The notes under the pieces: model-generated | Database searches by the model: none | What the model was told of the DNA's origin: nothing | What the model saw: the letters and a program-made list of their open reading frames with translations, nothing else | Shown here: in pieces, positions 58,928 to 64,000 of the stretch | How positions within the stretch are numbered: position 1 is the first letter of the stretch | Layout of the letters: the number at the start of each line of letters is the position of its first letter | Position numbers and translations under genes: made by a program | Assembly (NCBI RefSeq): GCF_007751715.1 | Contig: NZ_CP036292.1 | Span: 6,455,339-6,519,338 of the forward strand | DNA: 64,000 bases | Origin: Rosistilla oblonga | GTDB lineage: Bacteria; Planctomycetota; Planctomycetia; Pirellulales; Pirellulaceae | Direction: 5' to 3'

Positions 58928-60454
58928 ATGCGTTTCACTCAAAGAATCTTCTCCTTGGTGATTGCCGTTGTCGCAACCACCTCGGTCGGGACTGCGCAGA
59001 ACAGCCGCTTTTCCGAACTCGCGAACCTGCCGCTGAACCACAACCGCGCCACGCCGGAAACCGCACAAACGCTTAAGGATGAGCTGATTTTTCAACGAGC
59101 CAGCCAGACCTATCTGTGGGCCATGCCGCTGCTGAACACCATGGGCATGCGAGACGGCTTCCAGGAGTCTTTTGGCACCGGATACAACACCATGGCGATC
59201 TGGGAGAAGCGGCTCGACGCCAAAACCCGCATCACCACGCCAAACTCGGACCTGATCTATGGCATGGTCTTCGAGGACCTTTCGAAAACCGGCCCGTTGG
59301 TTTTCGAGGCACCGCCGAAACTGCAGGGCATCCTGCTCGATTTCTGGCAGCGTCCGATCCCGGTCGACGGCGGTAAATTTTTTGGCGACCTTGGCCTGCC
59401 CGGTCCCGATGAAGGGAAAGGCGGTAAATTCCTGCTCCTGCCTCCCGGCTACGACGACGAGGTTCCCGAGGGATATTACGTCTACCGTTCGGGCACCAAC
59501 AACGTCTTCATCTTCCTGCGTTCTTTCTATCAATCGCTGGATAACATCCAGCCCGCTGTCGACGTGCTGAAACAATCCGTCTTCTACCCACTCGGGAAGA
59601 AGGCCAGTGCGAAAAAGATGCAGTTCCGCGACGCCTCCGGACAACCGCACAACATGCTGCCCCGCACCGACATCGAGGCCTTTAAACAACTCAAGTACCT
59701 GGTCGACACCGAGAGCTCGAATCTCGCTGGCCCCGATTGGCTCGGCATGCTCGCCGGACTCGGCATTGCCGAGGGGAAGGAGTTCAGTCCCGATGAAAAG
59801 ACCACGGGGATCCTCGGTGCCGCGGCAACCAGCGCCTACAAAACCTCGCGGGTCATCGGCGCCGAGTATGGCATCGGCGACGCCGACTTCCGCGTTTACG
59901 AGGACCGACAATGGCTGAATCCGATCAACAACCTCTCCTCGCGTTGGCCGGATTCCTTCGTCGATCTCAGCTTCACCGATCGCAAACTCGGAGCCCGCAA
60001 CCTCGATGCTCGCGCCTGGTTCTTCACCGATTACTATTCGATCAGCCCGGGCATGGTTTCGATGACTCCCGGCAAGGGAGCCTTCTATATGATTGGCTTC
60101 AAGGACTCCGACGGTGAATGGCTCGATGGCGAGAATCACTACACGCTGAATCTGCCCAAAGATATTCCGGCAGCCTTGTTCTGGTCGGTGACACTCTATG
60201 AAGCGGGAAGCGCCTCGGGGCTAGTCAATGGTCAGCCGTTCCCATCGCTCGGAACGTTGAACCATCCGAAAGAGAACCAGGACGGTTCGATCAACCTCTA
60301 CCTCGGACCGAAGGCCCCCGAAGATAAGGCGAGCAACTGGCTCGCCACCGTGCCCGACCAAGGCTACTTCGTCATCCTGCGTCTGTATGCACCCACAAAA
60401 CCCGCCCTCGATCTGACTTGGAAACCCGGCGACATCCAAAAGGCTAAACAATAG
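58928..60454 (+). CDS. DUF1254/DUF1214 domain protein, exported, copy 1
   Basis: 508 residues; signal peptide ends near AQN. DUF1254 in the N-terminal half (YLWAMPLLNTMGM, TPNSDLIYGMVF, EAPPKLQGILLDFWQRPIP) and DUF1214 in the C-terminal half (GAFYMIGFKDSDGEWLDGEN, HYTLNLPKDIPAALFWSVTL, DQGYFVILRLYAPTKPALD). These secreted proteins are of unknown function. It is the first of three tandem members and overlaps the next start by 1 bp. GATC words are sparser here than in most other genes of the window, a possible sign of transfer. Confidence 0.9.
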   Translation: MRFTQRIFSLVIAVVATTSVGTAQNSRFSELANLPLNHNRATPETAQTLKDELIFQRASQTYLWAMPLLNTMGMRDGFQESFGTGYNTMAIWEKRLDAKTRITTPNSDLIYGMVFEDLSKTGPLVFEAPPKLQGILLDFWQRPIPVDGGKFFGDLGLPGPDEGKGGKFLLLPPGYDDEVPEGYYVYRSGTNNVFIFLRSFYQSLDNIQPAVDVLKQSVFYPLGKKASAKKMQFRDASGQPHNMLPRTDIEAFKQLKYLVDTESSNLAGPDWLGMLAGLGIAEGKEFSPDEKTTGILGAAATSAYKTSRVIGAEYGIGDADFRVYEDRQWLNPINNLSSRWPDSFVDLSFTDRKLGARNLDARAWFFTDYYSISPGMVSMTPGKGAFYMIGFKDSDGEWLDGENHYTLNLPKDIPAALFWSVTLYEAGSASGLVNGQPFPSLGTLNHPKENQDGSINLYLGPKAPEDKASNWLATVPDQGYFVILRLYAPTKPALDLTWKPGDIQKAKQ

Positions 60455-61494
60455 TGAAAACTTCAGTTATCCCCATCTGCTCGGCTCTGTTTCTAGCATG
60501 CGTTCTTTCCGTTGAGTCCGCCGAACCGACCCCGGTAACGGATGAGAACTTTGCACGTGCGATGACCGATCTTGCGATGCAGAAGGAATTCGTCCAAGAC
60601 GCTGACAATACATGGAATCATCACCGCACGCCGATGCCGCTTAACGAGCAGCCAGCGCCGCTGATGAATCGCGACACGCTCTACTCTTTTGCCATCCTCG
60701 ACGGTCGCGGCGACGTGGCTGTAACGCTGCCGGAAAATGATGGACGCTACATGTCGCTGCACGTGATGAACCACGACCACATCACCTACAAAGTGCTCTA
60801 CGGTCCGGGCCGATACGTGCTCCCAGCCAGCGGCACTTCCGACTTCTTTTACGCCAACGTTCGCATGCAACTCGATGCCAAGGATCCGGCCGACGTGAAA
60901 AAGGTCAACAACTACCAGGACCAGCTCAAGGTCGAACACCTCAACGGATACCAACCGGAATCTTTCCAAGTCACCAACTGGAACATGGAGGACTTCGCGA
61001 AGGTCCGCACCAAATACGTCGCCGAAGCCAAGAAGGATGGCGTCACCGGCACGATGGGAACCGTCGAGAAGCCGGTCTCACTCGATGCCCGCAACCGCGG
61101 TGTCTCCATAGCCACCGGTTTGCTGCCCGACAACGACGCGACCTACTTGACCACGATGCACGAGGGCGAAATGGGCAAGTCATACAAGGCTACCTTCGCG
61201 GTTCCTGAAATGAGAGATCCGCATCTCGGCTTCTTCTCGCTGACCATCTATGGTGACGACCAATACCTCAAAACCGACGAGGGCTCGATCATCAATAACC
61301 CCCAGATCAAGCTGAATGCCGACGGCAAAAGCTTCGATCTCTGGTTTGTTCCCGAGGCCGATTTTGGCAAGCGCAAGCACGACAACGAAGTCATCGTTCC
61401 CACCGCCCCCTTCTGGACCTGTTTCCGGGTTTATATGCCCGGCGACTCCGTCCTCAGCGGCGAATACAAGCTGCCAAGTCTTAACAAACAGTAG
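60454..61494 (+). CDS. DUF1254/DUF1214 domain protein, exported, copy 2 (short)
   Basis: 346 residues from GTG 60454, whose first base is the last base of the preceding stop (TAGTG). Signal peptide ends near VESAEP. Blocks QPAPLMNRDTLYSFAILDG, YMSLHVMNHDHITYKVLYGP and FFSLTIYGDDQYLKTDEGSI match the family, but it is ~150 residues shorter than copies 1 and 3 and lacks the first part of DUF1254. It resembles the two-domain short type. Function unknown; co-occurrence with the long types suggests they work on the same substrate or as a complex. Confidence 0.85.
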   Translation: MKTSVIPICSALFLACVLSVESAEPTPVTDENFARAMTDLAMQKEFVQDADNTWNHHRTPMPLNEQPAPLMNRDTLYSFAILDGRGDVAVTLPENDGRYMSLHVMNHDHITYKVLYGPGRYVLPASGTSDFFYANVRMQLDAKDPADVKKVNNYQDQLKVEHLNGYQPESFQVTNWNMEDFAKVRTKYVAEAKKDGVTGTMGTVEKPVSLDARNRGVSIATGLLPDNDATYLTTMHEGEMGKSYKATFAVPEMRDPHLGFFSLTIYGDDQYLKTDEGSIINNPQIKLNADGKSFDLWFVPEADFGKRKHDNEVIVPTAPFWTCFRVYMPGDSVLSGEYKLPSLNKQ

Positions 61495-61547
61495 CCGAAG
61501 CGACCATCTAGACTGAATCGAAAACCGCTCCCCTTTGGATAACAATC

Positions 61548-63008
61548 ATGAAGACGACCTGCATTGCCTTCGCTCTATTTGCGACGGCTATCTCAGCCCA
61601 CGCACAGGAATTGCCAACGACCGGCACGCTCGATTCCCGACTTGGGAAACTCGAGGTCGAGCGAGGGTTTCCGAGCCAAGACACCGTCAAAAAACTGTAC
61701 GACGCCATCGACTTCCAGCGCGCTTGCCAGACCTATCTGTGGGCGCTTCCGTACACGTCGATGGGCGAGTGGCAGCGCGAACAAAGAGAAACCTTTGACG
61801 CTGGCAACCTCGATTTCGTCGATTACATCGACTACAAGGACAAACTCGGCCTGCTGACTGCCAATGCAACCACGCCGTATTCGATGGCTTTCCCCAACAT
61901 CGAAAAGACTGGCCCGATCGTCGTCGAGGTGCCCGCTGGCGCCATGGCTGGTGGCATCCTCGATTTCTGGGAGCGTCCCCTGACCGACGTCGGCCAGACC
62001 GGACCGGAGAAAGGCGCTGGAGCCAAGTTCCTGATCCTCGGCCCCAACGACAAGGAAATCGTTCCCGCCCCGGAAGGCTATTACGTTTTCCGCTCCCAGA
62101 CCAACAACGTCTGGGTTGCCATGCGCGGCCTCGATTCCGACCTGAACAAGGCTCGTGCTCTCTGTGAGAAGTTGACGATCTACCCTTACAGCGAACGCGA
62201 GAACCCGACGCACTCCGAACACATCCGCCCCGAGGGCAGGCCGTGGACCGGTGAACAACCTCGCGGAATCAAATACTGGGAAATGCTGGCCAAGCTCGTC
62301 AACGAAGAGCCCCCGATCGAGCGCGACCGCATCATGCTCGCGACCCTCGTGCCTCTGGGGATCCAGAAAGGCAAAGCGTTCCAGCCCGATGCCCGATTAA
62401 AAGAGATCCTCATCGACGCCGCCAACGTGGGCGAACTGATGGCCCGCTGCAACGGTTACGCCAAGCGTTTCCCGGGCTCGAAAGTCTGGCCCGACAAGAA
62501 GTGGGAATATTCGCTCTTCCTCAAAGCGGTCAACCAGGAGGTGCCCAACTATACCGAACTGGATGAACGCGCTAGTTGGCTCTACGAAGCCGTCGGCGTT
62601 TCCGAAGGCATGATGGGCAAGATCCACGGCGCCGGCCAGGTCTATCTCGAATCGCAAAAAGACGCAAATGGCGAGTGGCTCGATGGCGGCAAAAACTACA
62701 CGCTTCATGTTCCCGCCGACGTCCCGGTAAAACAGTTCTGGTCGTTCACCGTCTACGACAATGAAAGCCGTTGCCTGATCGATAGCGGCAGCTACCCAGA
62801 CCGTTCATCGCGAAACGACATCGTCACCAATAACGACGGCACCGTCGACCTCTACTTCGGCCCCGAGCCACCTGCGGGCAAACCGGAAAAGAACTGGATC
62901 AAAACGCTCCCGGGGAAAGGCTGGTTCACGTACTTCCGCCTCTACGCTCCCACCGAACCCTACTTCGACAAGAGCTGGGTGCTGCCAGATATCAAAGTGA
63001 TGAAATAG
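61548..63008 (+). CDS. DUF1254/DUF1214 domain protein, exported, copy 3
   Basis: 486 residues; signal peptide to about residue 20 (SAHAQ). DUF1254 blocks YLWALPYTSMGEWQ, ATTPYSMAFPNIEKTGPIVV, GILDFWERPLTDVGQTGPEK; DUF1214 blocks GEWLDGGKNYTLHVPADVPV, KQFWSFTVYDNESRCLIDSG, GWFTYFRLYAPTEPYFDKSW. It is similar in plan to copy 1, and the order long-short-long suggests an ancient duplication set. The next gene is a sulfatase 137 bp downstream on the same strand. Function unknown. Confidence 0.9.
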   Translation: MKTTCIAFALFATAISAHAQELPTTGTLDSRLGKLEVERGFPSQDTVKKLYDAIDFQRACQTYLWALPYTSMGEWQREQRETFDAGNLDFVDYIDYKDKLGLLTANATTPYSMAFPNIEKTGPIVVEVPAGAMAGGILDFWERPLTDVGQTGPEKGAGAKFLILGPNDKEIVPAPEGYYVFRSQTNNVWVAMRGLDSDLNKARALCEKLTIYPYSERENPTHSEHIRPEGRPWTGEQPRGIKYWEMLAKLVNEEPPIERDRIMLATLVPLGIQKGKAFQPDARLKEILIDAANVGELMARCNGYAKRFPGSKVWPDKKWEYSLFLKAVNQEVPNYTELDERASWLYEAVGVSEGMMGKIHGAGQVYLESQKDANGEWLDGGKNYTLHVPADVPVKQFWSFTVYDNESRCLIDSGSYPDRSSRNDIVTNNDGTVDLYFGPEPPAGKPEKNWIKTLPGKGWFTYFRLYAPTEPYFDKSWVLPDIKVMK

Positions 63009-63145
63009 TTCGATGGTCAATTGTCCAAAGTAGCGGCATGGCGTTGAGACAAACGGTTAACATCCGACTCTTTTTCCCCATCGACGCCATTGCCACTATC
63101 GAAAACCTAAATCGATTCGCTCCTCAACAGCCCACGAACAATAAA

Positions 63146-64000
63146 ATGAAACGATCTAAACTAAACACGTTCATTCTCGGCATCCTTCTGATAACGTCGC
63201 TGGCGAGCTCCGGAGCGACTGCTCAGGAAGGTCGACCAGGCGTGACCGCGCCTCAACTGAGCCTGCCCTATGCCGAACAAAAATATCGAGGCAACGTCGG
63301 CACGACTTACTTGAATTCCGATGCGGCGCAATTTCCCAAGCAAGTGGCCGCCCCCGAAGACGCACCCAACGTGCTGGTGATCCTGCTTGATGACGTGGGG
63401 TTTGGTCAGTTCTCGGTCTCTGGCGGCGGCGTCCCGGCGCCAAACATGGAGTCGCTGGCAAAGCAGGGTGTTTTCTTCAATCGCTTTCATACCACAGCGG
63501 TCTGTTCCTCGACGCGTGCAGCCCTATTAACCGGTCGGAACCATCACGTCGCAGGCTCCGGCAACATCACCGAGGTGGCGACCGGCTTTGACGGCTATAC
63601 CGGGATCATCCCCAAAGACACCGCGACCTTCGCCGAGATTATGCGGTTGAACGGTTACATCACTTCGTGGATTGGAAAAAACCACAATACCCCCACCTAC
63701 GAAACCAGCGCGATGGGCCCGTTCGATCACTGGCCGAACAATCTGGGGTTCGATTACTTCTATGGCTTCATGGCGGGCGACAGCAACCAGATGAGACCGA
63801 ATCTGTATGAGAACCAAACCCCGCTGCCACAGCAAACCGCCGACGATTATTACTTGAGCGTCGATTTGGCGGACCATTCGATCGAGTGGCTGCAACAGGC
63901 CGAGGCGATCCAACCGGACAAGCCATGGATGATGTATCTGGCGCCCGCAGCCACCCACGCACCTCACCAGGCGCCAAAGGAACTGATCGAGGAATTCAAA
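63146..64000 (+). CDS. Arylsulfatase, exported (3' end outside window)
   Basis: 285 visible residues from ATG 63146; the frame is still open at the window end. Signal peptide ends near TAQEG (about residue 27). Metal-binding strand NVLVILLDDVGFGQFS (75-90) and the modification motif VCSSTRAALLTGRNHH (Cys120): CxSTR, with Ser where CxPSR/CxASR sulfatases have Pro or Ala. GKNHNTP and LGFDYFYGFMAGD further match large arylsulfatases that act on organic sulfate esters. It follows the DUF1254 trio and could be in the same regulon. Activity with the CxSTR site is plausible but untested here. Confidence 0.88.
   Translation, partial: MKRSKLNTFILGILLITSLASSGATAQEGRPGVTAPQLSLPYAEQKYRGNVGTTYLNSDAAQFPKQVAAPEDAPNVLVILLDDVGFGQFSVSGGGVPAPNMESLAKQGVFFNRFHTTAVCSSTRAALLTGRNHHVAGSGNITEVATGFDGYTGIIPKDTATFAEIMRLNGYITSWIGKNHNTPTYETSAMGPFDHWPNNLGFDYFYGFMAGDSNQMRPNLYENQTPLPQQTADDYYLSVDLADHSIEWLQQAEAIQPDKPWMMYLAPAATHAPHQAPKELIEEFK

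Noticed and set aside
1-64000. tRNA or rRNA genes
   Set aside because: No convincing T-arm GGTTCRAATC-type sequence with matching acceptor stem was found in intergenic DNA by eye; a covariance search would be decisive.

Overview
This looks like a chromosomal piece of a planctomycete of the Pirellulaceae type (Rhodopirellula, Rosistilla and relatives). The evidence is family content: paired DUF1549/DUF1553 and DUF1501 genes, a DUF1559 pseudopilin-like protein, LEPR-XLL N-terminal export signals on three proteins, an ECF sigma factor translationally coupled to a TPR kinase, two sulfatases, and genes averaging a high G+C with a very frequent GATC/GCGATCGC word. No rRNA, tRNA, CRISPR array, prophage or intact insertion sequence was recognised. 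Coordinates and starts are my own reading; all functional names are family-level inferences.

Layout. 1-3661 (+): tail of a cobalamin operon (CobN-type chelatase end, cobT, cobS, cobC-like phosphatase). 3754-8070 (-): a family 2 glycosyltransferase, two planctomycete membrane proteins, a kinase with a tyrosine-kinase-like catalytic loop, and accD. 8455-14163 (+): PhyH dioxygenase, Gfo/Idh/MocA oxidoreductase, Rieske protein, then the DUF1549/DUF1553 + DUF1501 pair. 14291-18889 (-): sigma factor, kinase and LEPR-XLL protein, all overlapping. 19032-24755 (-): secreted matrixin with EF hands, a small Gln-rich exported protein, a PIN/antitoxin module bracketed by 130-bp direct repeats, and a large secreted heme peroxidase with dockerin repeats. 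25220-32320: MoxR ATPase, hisS, a P-II protein, a DUF4430 lipoprotein, tyrS and a ketoglutarate-semialdehyde-type dehydrogenase. 32344-38823: SGNH hydrolase, DUF188 protein, a secreted GH43-like protein, a DtxR/MntR regulator and a DUF1559 gene preceded by three TTAG-N6-CTAA boxes. 39130-42336 (+): a very tight operon of two CelD/FemAB-like acyltransferases and a JmjC-like cupin. 42471-51937 (-): metal-handling block (LolDE-like ABC pair, thioredoxin-like secreted protein, His-rich lipoprotein, CusA/CusB, Cys/His-rich exported protein). 52105-54902 (-): type II NADH dehydrogenase and NhaD-type antiporter. 55522-64000: a sulfatase, an AraC regulator, three tandem DUF1254/DUF1214 proteins and a second sulfatase that runs off the window.

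A second layer is dispersed palindromic repeats. At least four families recur, and nearly every gap between convergent genes, and most other gene 3' ends with room, carries one. One of them (25.5 kb) is a nested insertion with a 6-bp duplication, and its uninterrupted counterpart is present at 46.3 kb. The 58.9-63.0 kb DUF1254 block has visibly fewer GATC words than the rest, which suggests it may have arrived by transfer.
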